A DNA stretch of 64,000 nt from Luteimonas arsenica (GTDB lineage: Bacteria > Pseudomonadota > Gammaproteobacteria > Xanthomonadales > Xanthomonadaceae), in NCBI RefSeq assembly GCF_004352825.1, contig NZ_SJRW01000001.1:1488001-1552000 (forward strand). Reading direction: 5' to 3'. Shown one piece after another: positions 1 to 17,490 of this stretch. The notes under the pieces were generated by a model, which did no database searches, had not been told where the DNA came from, and was given only the letters and a program-made list of their open reading frames with translations. A program made the position numbers and the translations under genes. Positions within the stretch are counted from its first letter, which is position 1. The number at the start of each line of letters is the position of its first letter.

Positions 1-1380
1 GGGCTCGCGGTGGTCAACACCAACCCGATGTACACCGCGCGCGAGCTGCGCCACCAGCTGGTCGACTCGGGGGCGCGCGCGATCCTGGTGCTCGACAACT
101 TCGGCCACGTGGTGCAGAAGGTGCTGGCCGACAGCAAGGTCGAGAAGGTCATCACCACCGGCCTGGGCGACATGCTCGGCTTTCCCAAGAGCGCGATCGT
201 CAACTTCGTGGTCAGGCACATCAAGAAAATGGTGCCGGACTACTCGATCCAGGGCACGATCCGCTTCCGCGACGCGCTCAAGGCCGGCAGCGCCCACGCG
301 TTGCCGAAGGTCGACATCGACCGCGAGGACATCGCCTTCCTGCAGTACACCGGCGGCACCACCGGCGTGGCCAAGGGCGCGATGCTCACCCACCGCAACC
401 TGGTGGCGAACATGCAGCAGGCCTCGGCCTGGGTCAGCAAGCAGGCCAAGCCCGGCCAGGAAGTGATTGTCACGGCGCTGCCGCTGTACCACATCTTCGC
501 GCTGACGGCGAACGGCCTGGTATTCACCAAGTTCGGCGCCAAGAACATCCTGATCACCAACCCGCGCGACATGCCCGGCTTCGTCAAGGAGCTCAAGCGC
601 GAGCCCTTCACCGCGATCACCGGCGTCAACACCCTGTTCAACGGTCTGCTCAACACACCCGGCTTCGAGGACGTCGACTTCTCGCAGCTGCGCCTGACGC
701 TTGGCGGCGGCATGGCCGTGCAGCGTTCGGTCGCCGAGCGCTGGAAAAAGGTCACCGGCGTGACCCTGGTCGAGGCCTACGGCCTGACCGAGACCTCGCC
801 CGCGGCCTGCATCAATCCGATGGACCTGGCCGAGTACAACGGCGCCATCGGCCTGCCCGTGCCCTCCACCGATGCCTGCATCAAGGACGAGGAAGGCCGC
901 ATCCTGCCGGTCGGCGAAGTCGGCGAGCTCTGCATCAAGGGCCCGCAGGTGATGCGCGGCTACTGGCAGCGCCCGGAGGACACCGCCACGGCGATCGATG
1001 CCGACGGCTGGTTGCACACCGGTGACATGGCGCGCATGGACGAGGGTGGTTTCTTCTACATCGTCGACCGCAAGAAGGACATGATCCTGGTCTCGGGCTT
1101 CAACGTGTATCCCAACGAGATCGAGGACGTGATCGCGATGATGCCGGGCGTGCTTGAGGTCGCCGCCGTGGGCGTGCCCGACGAGAAGTCCGGCGAGGCG
1201 GTCAAGCTGGTGATCGTGAAGAAGGATCCCTCGCTCACCGCAGAACAGGTGAAGGCGCATGCCCGCAACGAGCTGACCGGCTACAAGCAGCCGCGCTACA
1301 TCGAGTTCCGCGACGAGCTGCCCAAGACCAACGTCGGCAAGATCCTCCGCCGGGAACTGCGCGACGAAGTCTCCGCCTGA
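1..1380 (+). CDS. rpfB: Acyl-CoA ligase RpfB/FadD, 5' end missing
   Basis: ATP-dependent fatty acyl-CoA synthetase of the ANL adenylating superfamily. In Xanthomonads RpfB activates free fatty acids, including the DSF signal, and is tied to signal turnover. The frame is open from base 1 and begins inside the protein ([20 protein letters not shown]), so roughly the first 100 residues lie outside the window. Visible motifs are the P-loop-like [13 protein letters not shown], the A5-type YGLTETSP, the A7/A8 region [25 protein letters not shown] and the C-terminal lysine in [13 protein letters not shown]. Position directly upstream of and co-directional with rpfF favours rpfB over a generic fadD. 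The sequence shows an intact active site; the DSF-related role is inferred from context. Confidence 0.93.
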   Translation, partial: GLAVVNTNPMYTARELRHQLVDSGARAILVLDNFGHVVQKVLADSKVEKVITTGLGDMLGFPKSAIVNFVVRHIKKMVPDYSIQGTIRFRDALKAGSAHALPKVDIDREDIAFLQYTGGTTGVAKGAMLTHRNLVANMQQASAWVSKQAKPGQEVIVTALPLYHIFALTANGLVFTKFGAKNILITNPRDMPGFVKELKREPFTAITGVNTLFNGLLNTPGFEDVDFSQLRLTLGGGMAVQRSVAERWKKVTGVTLVEAYGLTETSPAACINPMDLAEYNGAIGLPVPSTDACIKDEEGRILPVGEVGELCIKGPQVMRGYWQRPEDTATAIDADGWLHTGDMARMDEGGFFYIVDRKKDMILVSGFNVYPNEIEDVIAMMPGVLEVAAVGVPDEKSGEAVKLVIVKKDPSLTAEQVKAHARNELTGYKQPRYIEFRDELPKTNVGKILRRELRDEVSA

Positions 1381-1382
1381 TT

Positions 1383-1398
1383 TGTGACTCAGTTCACA
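1383..1398 (+). promoter_or_regulatory. CRP/Clp-type binding site upstream of rpfF
   Basis: TGTGA-N6-TCACA, a perfect match to the CRP half-sites, lies immediately after the rpfB stop and about 165 bp before the rpfF ATG. Xanthomonads carry Clp, a CRP homologue that responds to c-di-GMP and recognises this consensus. The match is seen directly; binding by Clp and control of rpfF are inferred. No convincing -10/-35 pair was recognised beside it. Confidence 0.7.
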
Positions 1399-1560
1399 TT
1401 TTTACCCTGACGGGAGTCATACCGGCTCCCGGAAGCCCTTCCTCGCTTGCCGAAGCGGGGGAAACGGCGCATAGATGGCCCGCAACGGGCATTCATCTTA
1501 TTTCCAGGACGCCACCGGCGGGCCCGGCTGGAGGCGTCCTGCGCGACAGGGGACCTCCAC

Positions 1561-2484
1561 ATGAACGTCGAACTGCTTCACGGCAACACCGCCACGGACC
1601 TGGCCACCATCCGCATCACCCACGATCCGTCCAATGCCTCGCACTGGTGCCACATGCACGCCAGGCAGGCCTTCAGCGACGCCTCGTACCGGCCCTGCTT
1701 CTCTCCGCGGCTGCTTCGTGAACTGCGACTGTTCGCGCGAGAGGCGATCGAGGGCTGCGAGGCCAGCGCAGCCGCGGCCGAAGGACCCGCACCGGCCCTT
1801 TCGCACATCGTCATCGGCTCCGACGCGCACGTATTCAACCTGGGCGGCGACCTGGATCTCTTCGCGCGCCTGATCCGGGAGCGAGACCGCGGAGGCCTGC
1901 TCCGCTACGCCACTGAATGCGTGGACAGCATCCACCTGCTCCACACCCGCCTGCACCCCGACGCCCACACCGTGGCCCTGGTCCAGGGTGACGCCCTGGG
2001 CGGCGGCTTCGAGCTGGCGCTCGCCTGCCAGACCATCGTCGCCGAACGCGGCGTGCAGATGGGCTTCCCGGAGGTGCTGTTCGGCCTGTTCCCGGGCATG
2101 GGCGCGTACTCGCTGCTCTCGCGCCGTGTCGGCCCCAGGCGTGCCGAAGAGATGATGCTCGACGGCGTGATGTACAGCAGCGAACAGCTGCACGAAATGG
2201 GCATCGTCGACGTGCTGGCCGAGCCGGGCGAAGGCGTGCGCGAGGTCAACGAGCTGATCCGCCACAACCGCCGCATCGCCGCCGCCCGTCTCGCGCTCCA
2301 CCGCGTGCGCGACGCGGTCGACCCGGTCACGCACGAGGAACTCATGAAGATCACGCACATCTGGGTGGACACCGCCCTGCAGCTCGGTGATCGCCAGCTG
2401 CGGATGATGGAGCGGCTGGTGCGTGCCCAGTTGCAGCGACCGGCTTCGGCGGCCAAGGGCAGTTCGGCCGTCCGCGGCGGCTGA
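1561..2484 (+). CDS. rpfF: DSF synthase RpfF
   Basis: Crotonase-fold enzyme that makes the diffusible signal factor (cis-2-unsaturated fatty acid) from 3-hydroxyacyl-ACP by dehydration and thioester cleavage. The 307-residue product matches Xanthomonas RpfF throughout, for example HVFNLGGDLDLF, VQGDALGGGFELAL and GFPEVLFGLFPGMGAYS. The two catalytic glutamates, E141 and E161 in X. campestris, correspond to E151 and E171, with the same 20-residue spacing. The ATG at 1561 is chosen because AGGGGA lies about 8 nt upstream and homology begins here; the frame stays open back to 1447. The C-terminus (ITHIWVDTALQLGDRQLRMM) is also typical. Its stop is 9 bp from the convergent rpfC stop. Confidence 0.96.
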   Translation: MNVELLHGNTATDLATIRITHDPSNASHWCHMHARQAFSDASYRPCFSPRLLRELRLFAREAIEGCEASAAAAEGPAPALSHIVIGSDAHVFNLGGDLDLFARLIRERDRGGLLRYATECVDSIHLLHTRLHPDAHTVALVQGDALGGGFELALACQTIVAERGVQMGFPEVLFGLFPGMGAYSLLSRRVGPRRAEEMMLDGVMYSSEQLHEMGIVDVLAEPGEGVREVNELIRHNRRIAAARLALHRVRDAVDPVTHEELMKITHIWVDTALQLGDRQLRMMERLVRAQLQRPASAAKGSSAVRGG

Positions 2485-2493
2485 TCCCGCGCC

Positions 2494-4632
<2,139 letters not shown>

Positions 4633-4636
4633 CGGC

Positions 4637-5710
4637 TCAGGCCTGCCCGGCCCCGGCAGCCGCAACCACCGCGCTTTCGGCGGCATGGCGCGCGCAGGCG
4701 TCCTCGACGCGCGCACGGTTGGCCAGCAGCGCATCTACGCAGCGCGGATCGAAGAGGCGCCCGCTCTCCCGGGCGATGTAGTCCAGGGTCTCGTCCATGG
4801 TCCATGCTTTCTTGTAGGGGCGCTCGGAAAGCAGCGCGTCAAAGACATCGGCCACCGCCACCACCCGCGCCTCCAGCGGGATGGACTCGCCGGCCAGGCC
4901 GCCCGGATAGCCGCTGCCGTCGTAGCGCTCCTGGTGGCGCAGGGCGATGGTCGCCCCCATCTGCACGAAGCGGTTCTGGCTGTCCTTCAGCAGCTCGTGG
5001 CCGATTTCCGGGTGGCGCCGCATCACCGCCAGCTCCTCCTCGGTCAGCGGGCCGGGCTTGAGCAGCACCGCGTCGGGAATGGCGATCTTGCCGATGTCGT
5101 GCAGGGGCGCGGCCAGCTCGATGGTGCGGACCTCGTCCTCGCTGAGCCCGAGGCCCTCGGCAACGATGCCGGCCACCGCCGCCAGCCGCGCCAGGTTGGC
5201 GCTGGTGCCGGCATCCCGGTAGGCGATGGCGCGGGCCAGCCGGGTCAGGGTCTCGCGCTCGCGCTCCTCGACCTCGTGCATGCTCGACAGCAGGCGCTGC
5301 TCCAGCGACAGCGCGCGCTGCTTGACCGACTCCGCCTGCTGGCGGAGCTGCAGCAGGTTGCGGCATCGCGCGCGCAGCTCGCGCGGACGCACCGGCTTCA
5401 CCAGGAAGTCGATCACCCCGGCATCGAGCGCCGCCTGGCGGATGGGCTCATCGCCCACCACGGTCACCAGTACGATCGGGACGTCGCGGTGCAGCATCGG
5501 GCGCCGGAAGCGGCGCGCGAACTCCAGGCCGTCCATCACCGGCATCCGGTAGTCGAGCAGCAGCAGGTCCGGGCGATTGTCCTCGCACCAGCGCAGGGCT
5601 TCCTGCGGCTCGCTGAAGTCGAGCACTTCCAGCTCGGGACTGATGTCCTCGAGTATGTGCCGCATCATGGTGCGGGCGGAGGTCTGGTCGTCGACGATGA
5701 CGATGTTCAC
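4637..5710 (-). CDS. rpfG: HD-GYP c-di-GMP phosphodiesterase response regulator RpfG
   Basis: Cytoplasmic response regulator that receives phosphate from RpfC and degrades cyclic di-GMP, linking DSF sensing to Clp and virulence or lytic factors. Residues 1-125 are a receiver domain with phospho-acceptor D53 ([13 protein letters not shown]). A linker helix leads to an HD-GYP domain with HDIGK near residue 204, [25 protein letters not shown] and VADVFDAL. All metal-binding and GYP signature residues are present, so it should be active. At 357 residues it is slightly shorter than Xcc RpfG (378). It is the first gene of the rpfG-rpfC pair; the 165 bp before it hold a GC-rich hairpin. Confidence 0.95.
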   Translation of the reverse strand: MNIVIVDDQTSARTMMRHILEDISPELEVLDFSEPQEALRWCEDNRPDLLLLDYRMPVMDGLEFARRFRRPMLHRDVPIVLVTVVGDEPIRQAALDAGVIDFLVKPVRPRELRARCRNLLQLRQQAESVKQRALSLEQRLLSSMHEVEERERETLTRLARAIAYRDAGTSANLARLAAVAGIVAEGLGLSEDEVRTIELAAPLHDIGKIAIPDAVLLKPGPLTEEELAVMRRHPEIGHELLKDSQNRFVQMGATIALRHQERYDGSGYPGGLAGESIPLEARVVAVADVFDALLSERPYKKAWTMDETLDYIARESGRLFDPRCVDALLANRARVEDACARHAAESAVVAAAGAGQA

Positions 5711-5798
5711 CTGATCACCTTCCTCGGCCCGGTGGACGCGGCTCCGCCTGTACCGGCGAGCCGACGAATCGAATGCAAGCAGGCATCGTGCCCGCCCG

Positions 5799-5822
5799 GA
5801 GGGCCCTTACGGGGCCCCTCCG
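5799..5822. other. GC-rich hairpin between lysS and rpfG
   Basis: GGAGGGCCC-TTAC-GGGGCCCCTCC forms a strong stem in the 165-bp gap downstream of lysS and upstream of rpfG. It could end lysS transcription, but no U-tract follows on the minus strand, so intrinsic termination is doubtful. Confidence 0.4.
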
Positions 5823-5875
5823 TCCCGAGGATACGTCAGTTGCCACGTGAATCGGGCACTTGCGGCCCAATCGCG

Positions 5876-7402
<1,527 letters not shown>

Positions 7403-7515
7403 GGATTCTCTCGGGAAACGGGTGTGGCTTGGGGGGGCACCGGCGGGCCGGCGGCGTGCTAGGCGGTCGGCGCCGCTGCTGCAGGAGCGGTGGCAGTGCC
7501 ACCGCAATCCTGCGA

Positions 7516-8641
7516 TCAGACAGCGTCGGCGCGTTTGGCGCCAGCCTCTAGCCCCGACTTCAGGCTGGCCTCGATGAACTCGTCGAGGTCGCCGTCGAGC
7601 ACGTTCTGCGTGTCCGAGCGCTCGACGCCGGTGCGCAGGTCCTTGATCCGGCTCTGGTCGAGCACGTAATTGCGGATCTGGCTGCCCCAGCCGATGTCGG
7701 ACTTGGTGGCTTCCACCGCGTCGCGCTCGGCGTTGCGCTTCTGGATCTCGAGCTCGTACAGCTTGGCCGCCAGCATCTTCATCGCGGTGTCGCGGTTGGA
7801 GTGCTGGCTGCGGCCGGTCTGGCAGGCGACCACGATGCCGGTGGGCACGTGGGTGATGCGCACCGCCGACTCGGTCTTGTTGACGTGCTGGCCGCCGGCG
7901 CCGGACGAACGATAGACGTCGGTCTTGAGGTCGGCCGGGTTGATCTGGATGTCGATGCTGTCGTCGACTTCCGGCGACACGAACACCGAGGTGAAACTGG
8001 TGTGGCGGCGGTTGTCGGAGTCGAACGGCGACTTGCGCACCAGGCGATGGACGCCGGTTTCGGTCTTCAGCCAGCCGTAGGCGAAGTCGCCCTCGATGCG
8101 CACCGTGGCCGACTTGATGCCGGCGACGTCGCCGCCGCTGGCCTCCATCAGCTCGGTCTTCCAGCCGCGGCTCTCGGCCCAGCGCAGGTACATGCGCAGC
8201 AGGATCTCGGCCCAGTCCTGGGCCTCGGTGCCGCCGGCGCCGGCCTGGATGTCGACGTAGGCATTGGTCGAATCCATCTTGCCGGAGAACATGCGCTGGA
8301 ATTCCAGCTTCTCGACCTGGCCATTGTAGTTCTCGACGTCGGCGACCACCGCCTGTGCGGTTTCCTCGTCGCCTTCGGCCTCGGCCAGGTCCAGCAGTTC
8401 GGCCGCGCCGACCAGGCCCTCGGTCAGGTCGCGGATGCCGTTGACGGTCTTGTCGAGCGTCGCACGCTCGCGCCCCAGCGCCTGCGCGCGCTCGGGATCG
8501 TTCCAGATGTCCGGGTTCTCGAGTTCGCGCTCTACTTCCTCGAGGCGCTCGCGCTTGGTGTCGTAGTCAAAGAAACCCCCTCAGCGCATCCAGCCGGCCC
8601 TTGAGGTCGGCGATGCGCTGGCGGACGGGATTGAGCTCCAT
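7516..8641 (-). CDS. prfB: Peptide chain release factor 2, programmed +1 frameshift
   Basis: Recognises UGA and UAA and triggers peptide release. Translation starts with [13 protein letters not shown] and reaches an in-frame UGA at codon 25 (8569-8567). The site reads AGGGGGTTTCTTTGAC, with the SD-like AGGGGG at 8581-8576 and slippery CTT-TGA-C, almost the same as in E. coli. After the +1 shift the frame continues from GAC (8568) to 7516, giving about 374 residues. The GGQ peptidyl-transferase motif is in [20 protein letters not shown] 8644 is an alternative start one codon upstream. RF2 thus autoregulates its own level through UGA recognition. It precedes lysS. Confidence 0.96.
8566..8581 (-). 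promoter_or_regulatory. RF2 recoding site (+1 frameshift)
   Basis: The internal Shine-Dalgarno AGGGGG, a 3-nt spacer (TTT) and CTT-TGA-C form the canonical prfB frameshift cassette. The frames on either side encode contiguous RF2 sequence, ALRGFL then [11 protein letters not shown], which confirms the shift point. Confidence 0.95.
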
Positions 8642-8793
8642 CATCTGCCGGTGTATCCGCTTGGAAAGAGGCGGATTCTAGCAATTCCGGGGACCCGCCG
8701 GGCCGCGCTGGCCGACCTCGCCAGGCGGACCACTGGGTACCATCACCGGCCACCTGCTGCTGAATGCCCCCGTAACCATCAAGGACGTCCCGC

Positions 8794-9783
8794 ATGTTCG
8801 AAGTCGACCCCATCCTCTGGCTGCAGCAGTTCCAGGCTCCCTGGTTCGACGCCTTGATGCGCTTCATGAGCTGGATCGGGGAAGCCTGGTTCTACATGCC
8901 GGCGATACTGGTGCTGCTGTTCGGAATCCGCCTGCGTCCGGGCATGGGCGTGCTGCTGGCGCTGGTGCTGACGGCCTTTGTGACCGAGGGCTTCAAGCAG
9001 GGCTTCGGCCTGCCGCGGCCGAGCGAGGTCGACGCGCGGGTGCTGTACGAGGGCAAGAGTGGTCGACACCTGGTCGCGGACGGCGCGGCGGACCACTTCT
9101 GGGGCCTGCCCTCCGAGGAAGCGATCACGGCGAAGCGCGAGACCCGCGACCCCAGCTACGGTTTCGTCAGCGGCCACACCAGCGCGGCGCTGGCGTTCGT
9201 GCTCGCACTTGCCCTGTTCTTCCGCGCGCGGGCGGCGTGGATCTGGGGCCTGGTGGTGGCCTGGCCGCTGCTGATGGGGCTGTCGCGGATGTACCTCGGC
9301 CGGCACTTCCTGGCCGACGTGATCGGCGGGCTGGTGGTGGGCACGGCCGTAGCGGTCCTTGCGTGGGCGTTCATGGGCCGCTTGCAGGCGTCAGGGGCAC
9401 GTGCCTGGCGAAGCTGGACGATCGCGCTGGTTGCGACATGCATGCTGGCGGCGGCCGCGTGGGCCGTGCCCTGGATCGATCCCGGCCAGGCCGGTGAAGT
9501 CGCCGGCACCCTGCTGTGCATCGGAGGATTGATGCGGTTCGGCTGGCCGGACGACGCCACCGGCCTGGCCCGTCGCGGGGCGCGCGTGGCCTGCGCACTG
9601 GTGGTCGGCTATGGCGCGACCTCGCTGCTCGAAGCCGCCTATGCAGCAGCCGGCTGGCCGGAGCGGCACGCCGCGGCGTTCTTCTTCTCGGCCGCCGGTT
9701 TCGTGATCGCCCTGCTGGGCGCCGTGTTCGTCGCCCGCTGGCTGGGCCTGTACCGGCCCTCGCCCGCCGCGGCGCGCGCCTAG
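8794..9783 (+). CDS. PAP2-family membrane phosphatase
   Basis: Integral membrane phosphatase of the type 2 phosphatidic acid phosphatase family. Substrates in this family include undecaprenyl diphosphate, phosphatidylglycerol phosphate and lipid A phosphates; which applies here cannot be told. The three PAP2 signature blocks are visible: KQGFGLPRP, PSYGFVSGHTSA and SRMYLGRHFLADV, with both catalytic histidines and the arginines. At 329 residues it is longer than minimal PAP2 enzymes: an insertion of about 40 residues separates blocks 1 and 2, and a C-terminal extension adds further hydrophobic segments. It ends convergently with recJ, sharing a CTAG palindrome that supplies both stop codons. 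Confidence 0.88.
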   Translation: MFEVDPILWLQQFQAPWFDALMRFMSWIGEAWFYMPAILVLLFGIRLRPGMGVLLALVLTAFVTEGFKQGFGLPRPSEVDARVLYEGKSGRHLVADGAADHFWGLPSEEAITAKRETRDPSYGFVSGHTSAALAFVLALALFFRARAAWIWGLVVAWPLLMGLSRMYLGRHFLADVIGGLVVGTAVAVLAWAFMGRLQASGARAWRSWTIALVATCMLAAAAWAVPWIDPGQAGEVAGTLLCIGGLMRFGWPDDATGLARRGARVACALVVGYGATSLLEAAYAAAGWPERHAAAFFFSAAGFVIALLGAVFVARWLGLYRPSPAAARA

Positions 9784-11582
9784 CTGCCGGATCCGGTCGC
9801 TTCGACCCGATCCGCAGCGCGACGGCCCACGGCCGGCACGGCATCCTCCACGACCAGCTGGATCGCGTCGCCACCGCGGTAGTCGTCTGGCGCCAGCCGG
9901 TAGGCGACATGCAGCCGCGAGGGTGGCGGTTCGCCGTGCCAGGCACCGAAGTGGATCGCAGGCAGCTGCGTCCGCACACCTTCGCAGCGCAGGCCAAGCT
10001 TGAGATGGCGTTCGCCGACCACGCGCCAGTCGACGACCTCGAACTCACCGTCGAACAGCGGTTCCGGGAAGCCCTGGCCCCAAGGACCGCCGTCGCGCAG
10101 CGCCTCGGCATGCACGCGGTCGAACTCGTGCGCTGCCAGTGCACCGTCGCTGTCGAGGGTCGCCTGCAGGGTGGCGGCGTCGAGGGTGTCCGCGGCGTGG
10201 GCCTGGAACGCGGCCTGGAACGTGTCCAGCCGCGAAACGTCCAGGGTCAGCCCCGCCGCCATCGCGTGACCGCCGAAGCGTTCGATCAGCCCCGGATGGC
10301 GCGCGTCGATCGCCGCCAGGGCATCGCGCACGTGGAAGCCCGGGATCGAGCGCGCCGAGCCGCGCAGGCTGGCGCTGCCGGGTTCGGACGGCGCGAACGC
10401 GACCACCGGCCGGTGCAGCCGCTCCTTGAGCTTCGAAGCCACCAGACCGACCACGCCCGGATGCCAGCCGGGTTCGAAGGCGCAGACCGCGGCCATGCCC
10501 GCATCGCCCTGCACCAGCGCGTCGAGCGACTGCGCCGTGAGCGCGCGCTCGGCTTCGTCCAGCATCGCCTGCTGCACGTTGCGGCGTTCGCGGTTGATCG
10601 CGTCGAGCTGCCGCGCCAGTTCCTGCGCCCGTGCCGGATCGTCGCAGAGCAGGCATTCGATGCCGAGTGCCATGTCCTCCAGGCGCCCGGCGGCGTTAAG
10701 CCGCGGACCGACGGCGAAGCCGATGTCAGCGGCGGACAGCAGCTCCGCGCGGCGGCCGGACACCTCCACCAGCGCCTTGAGCCCGGCGCAGCCCTGCCCC
10801 GCGCGCAGGCGGCGCAGGCCGGCCGCGACCAGGGCGCGGTTGTTCGCGTCCAGCGGCACCAGGTCGGCCACGGTGCCGACGGCGACCAGGTCCAGCAGCT
10901 GCGCGAGGTCCGGCCCCTTGCCTTCCAGCCGGCCCTCGTCGCGCAGGCTCGCGCGCAGGGCCAGCAGCACGTAGAACATGACGCCCACGCCGGCCAGCAC
11001 CTTGCTGCCGAAGTCGTCGCCCTCGCGGTTCGGATTGACGATGGCGTCGGCCGCCGGCAGCCGCTCGCCGGGGAGATGGTGGTCGGTGACCAGCACCTGC
11101 CAGCCCAGGGCCTTGGCGGCCTCGATCCCGGCATGGCAGGCGATGCCGTGGTCCACGGTCACCAGCAGGTCGGGACGCAGCGGCGACAGTTCATCCACCA
11201 GCGCGGGCGAGAGGCCGTAGCCGTGGACGATCCGGTTCGGCACCGCGTGCAGCACGTCGTGCGCGCCGAACATGCGCAGGCCGCGCACGGCGAGCGCGCA
11301 GGCGGTGGCGCCGTCGCAGTCGAAGTCACCGACGACCAGGATGCGGCGGCGCTCGCGGATCGCCGTGGACAGCAGTCCGACCGCGCGATCGAGATCAAGC
11401 AGGCCATGCGGCGGCAGCAGCCCGGCCAGGCGCGGACGCGCGGCCTCGACGTCGGTCGCGCCGCGGGCGGCGTAGATGCGGCGCAGCAGCGGCGGGATGT
11501 CGGCCGGCCAGTCGGCGGCCTGCCCGGCCTCCACGGGCGGACGGCGGCGGATGCTGCGCCGGGGCGTCACGGTGCCGGCCAT
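9780..11582 (-). CDS. recJ: Single-stranded-DNA-specific exonuclease RecJ
   Basis: 5'-3' ssDNA exonuclease of the DHH phosphoesterase superfamily, used in RecF-pathway recombination, mismatch repair and base-excision repair. Motifs visible are ILVVGDFDCDGATA (motif I), LLVTVDHGIACH, VTDHHLPGE (the DHH), GPRLNAAGRLEDM and, in the DHHA1 domain, RFGGHAMAAGLTL. About 600 residues, close to the usual 570-580. The start is uncertain. ATG 11582 overlaps the upstream gene by 16 bp; GTG 11570 would give a 4-bp GTGA overlap like others in this window. The ORF extends further upstream only as a shadow of that gene. It is last in the series carA-carB-greA-hypothetical-recJ. Confidence 0.94.
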   Translation of the reverse strand: MAGTVTPRRSIRRRPPVEAGQAADWPADIPPLLRRIYAARGATDVEAARPRLAGLLPPHGLLDLDRAVGLLSTAIRERRRILVVGDFDCDGATACALAVRGLRMFGAHDVLHAVPNRIVHGYGLSPALVDELSPLRPDLLVTVDHGIACHAGIEAAKALGWQVLVTDHHLPGERLPAADAIVNPNREGDDFGSKVLAGVGVMFYVLLALRASLRDEGRLEGKGPDLAQLLDLVAVGTVADLVPLDANNRALVAAGLRRLRAGQGCAGLKALVEVSGRRAELLSAADIGFAVGPRLNAAGRLEDMALGIECLLCDDPARAQELARQLDAINRERRNVQQAMLDEAERALTAQSLDALVQGDAGMAAVCAFEPGWHPGVVGLVASKLKERLHRPVVAFAPSEPGSASLRGSARSIPGFHVRDALAAIDARHPGLIERFGGHAMAAGLTLDVSRLDTFQAAFQAHAADTLDAATLQATLDSDGALAAHEFDRVHAEALRDGGPWGQGFPEPLFDGEFEVVDWRVVGERHLKLGLRCEGVRTQLPAIHFGAWHGEPPPSRLHVAYRLAPDDYRGGDAIQLVVEDAVPAVGRRAADRVEATGSGS

Positions 11583-12508
11583 CCCTGCGGACGGCGCCAG
11601 ACGCGCAGCGCGTGGCGGCGCCGGAGTTCCAGGCGCCAGCCGTCGCCGTCGTCCAGGCGCAGGGCCGCGATCCGGCCCGTGCGCAGGGCCTCCAGCGCGG
11701 GCGCCAGCCATTCGTTCTCGATCCACGCGAGGTCGCGCGTGCCTTCCAGGTCATAGACGCCGGGTTCGCCGGTGAATGCCGCCGGAAGCTCCTCGCCACG
11801 CCCGCCGGCCGAAGCCAGCGCGCGCGCGGTGTCGTCGCCGCTGTAGCCGGCCGGGCCATCGCCCGCCGTTGCCGCGGGCAGTCGCCCGCCTCCCCAGAAC
11901 CACAGCGCGTTCACCGGTGCCAGGCCGCGGGCCACGCGGCGCGCGTTGAGCGGGTGGTTGTGCAGGGTGATCTGGGCCTCGCTGGCGAGCGTGCGCCAGC
12001 GCCGGCCTTCCGGACTGGTGTCGAGGTGGTCGAAGACGTCCTCGCCCAGCGCATCGCCGGGGTCGGAGAACACGGGCACCTTCGCTTCCTTCGGCAGGCG
12101 CAGGTACCAGCGCGCCGGATGCGGCGCGTCGAGTTCGAAGCCTGCATCCCCGAACAGCGGGCGCAGCGCCGGCAGCAGTTCGTCGCAGTCGGCCCGGGTC
12201 AGCGACAGCGCCTCGCCGTGCGCGAGCAGGCGCACGCCGTTGATGTCGGGCCGCAGCCACACCGGGTCGGCGCGCAGCCAGCACGCGCCAGCGGCATCAC
12301 CGACCTCGGCCTGGCGCGACAGCGCCGCGATCGGCCAGCCCTCGCCGCGCAGCGGGAAATGCCGCAGCAGCTGCGCCCGCCGACCGGCGTCGCCATCGGC
12401 CAGGCGGTCGCCACGACCGAGCGCTTTCGCCGCCGCCGCGGACAGGCGCTGCCGCCCGAGCCGCGACGCGGCCGGGAGCAGCAGGGTGAGGGTGTCGGAA
12501 ACCGGCAT
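11567..12508 (-). CDS. Conserved hypothetical protein between greA and recJ
   Basis: Predicted 313-residue soluble protein starting at MPVSDTLTLLLPAASRLGRQ. I recognise it only as a protein usually found beside recJ in Xanthomonads, where it is sometimes labelled phosphoglycerate mutase-like; I see no metal-binding or active-site motif supporting that. Notable features are three tryptophan-rich patches (GACWLRADPVWLRPDINGVRLL, PVNALWFWGGGRLP, DGDGWRLELRRRHALRVWRR). An LRLPKEAKVPVFSDPGDALGEDVFDHL region could be a nucleotide or sugar-phosphate pocket. The start is chosen 7 bp after the greA stop rather than the ATG inside greA (12550). It overlaps recJ, indicating coupled translation. Function unknown. 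Confidence 0.8.
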   Translation of the reverse strand: MPVSDTLTLLLPAASRLGRQRLSAAAAKALGRGDRLADGDAGRRAQLLRHFPLRGEGWPIAALSRQAEVGDAAGACWLRADPVWLRPDINGVRLLAHGEALSLTRADCDELLPALRPLFGDAGFELDAPHPARWYLRLPKEAKVPVFSDPGDALGEDVFDHLDTSPEGRRWRTLASEAQITLHNHPLNARRVARGLAPVNALWFWGGGRLPAATAGDGPAGYSGDDTARALASAGGRGEELPAAFTGEPGVYDLEGTRDLAWIENEWLAPALEALRTGRIAALRLDDGDGWRLELRRRHALRVWRRPQGWPAP

Positions 12509-12515
12509 CGCCGGG

Positions 12516-12985
12516 TCAGCCGTAGCTGACCTCGACGATCTCGTACTCACTGGTGCCGCCGGGCGCCTCGATGGTCACGACGTCGCCCTCGTGCTTGCCG
12601 ATCAGCGCACGCGCCACAGGCGAGGAAATCGCGATCTGGCCCTGCTTGATGTCGGCCTCGAGGTCGCCGACGATCTGGTAGCGCTTCTCGTCGCCGCCGT
12701 CCTCCGGGGACAGCACCACGGTGGCGCCGAACACGACCTTGTCGCCGACGTCGAGCGAGGACACGTCGATCACCTGGGCGTGCGACAGCTCGCTCTCGAG
12801 CTGCTTGATGCGGCCCTCGATGAAGCCCTGCTGCTCGCGCGCGGCGTGGTACTCCGCGTTCTCCTTCAGGTCGCCGTGGGCACGCGCCTCGGCGATCGCG
12901 TTGATGACGGCAGGCCGCTGGACGCCCTTGAGTTCTTCCAGCTCCGCGCGCAGGCGCTGCGCTCCCTGTGCCGTGATCGGTGGTC

Positions 12986-12989
<4 letters not shown>
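12516..12989 (-). CDS. greA: Transcription elongation factor GreA
   Basis: Binds the RNA polymerase secondary channel and stimulates cleavage of backtracked transcripts. The 157-residue product starts [21 protein letters not shown] and has the two-domain Gre layout: an N-terminal antiparallel coiled coil (residues 1-75) with acidic tip residues in [22 protein letters not shown], and a C-terminal FKBP-like domain ending in [26 protein letters not shown] 12989 overlaps the carB stop as ATGA. A 13-residue upstream extension lies inside carB and is rejected. Confidence 0.97.
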
Positions 12990-17355
<4,366 letters not shown>

Positions 17356-17490
17356 TGGCGTTCGCCTACGTGGGGTTGCAAGACACCGCCGGCCCGGCAT
17401 TGGCCGGCCCGGAGGCGAGTGGTTCAGGCGAGCGGGAATGTTACCGGCGCGCGGCCGGACGCGCCAGCGTGAAAGATGAACCCCGGTGGC

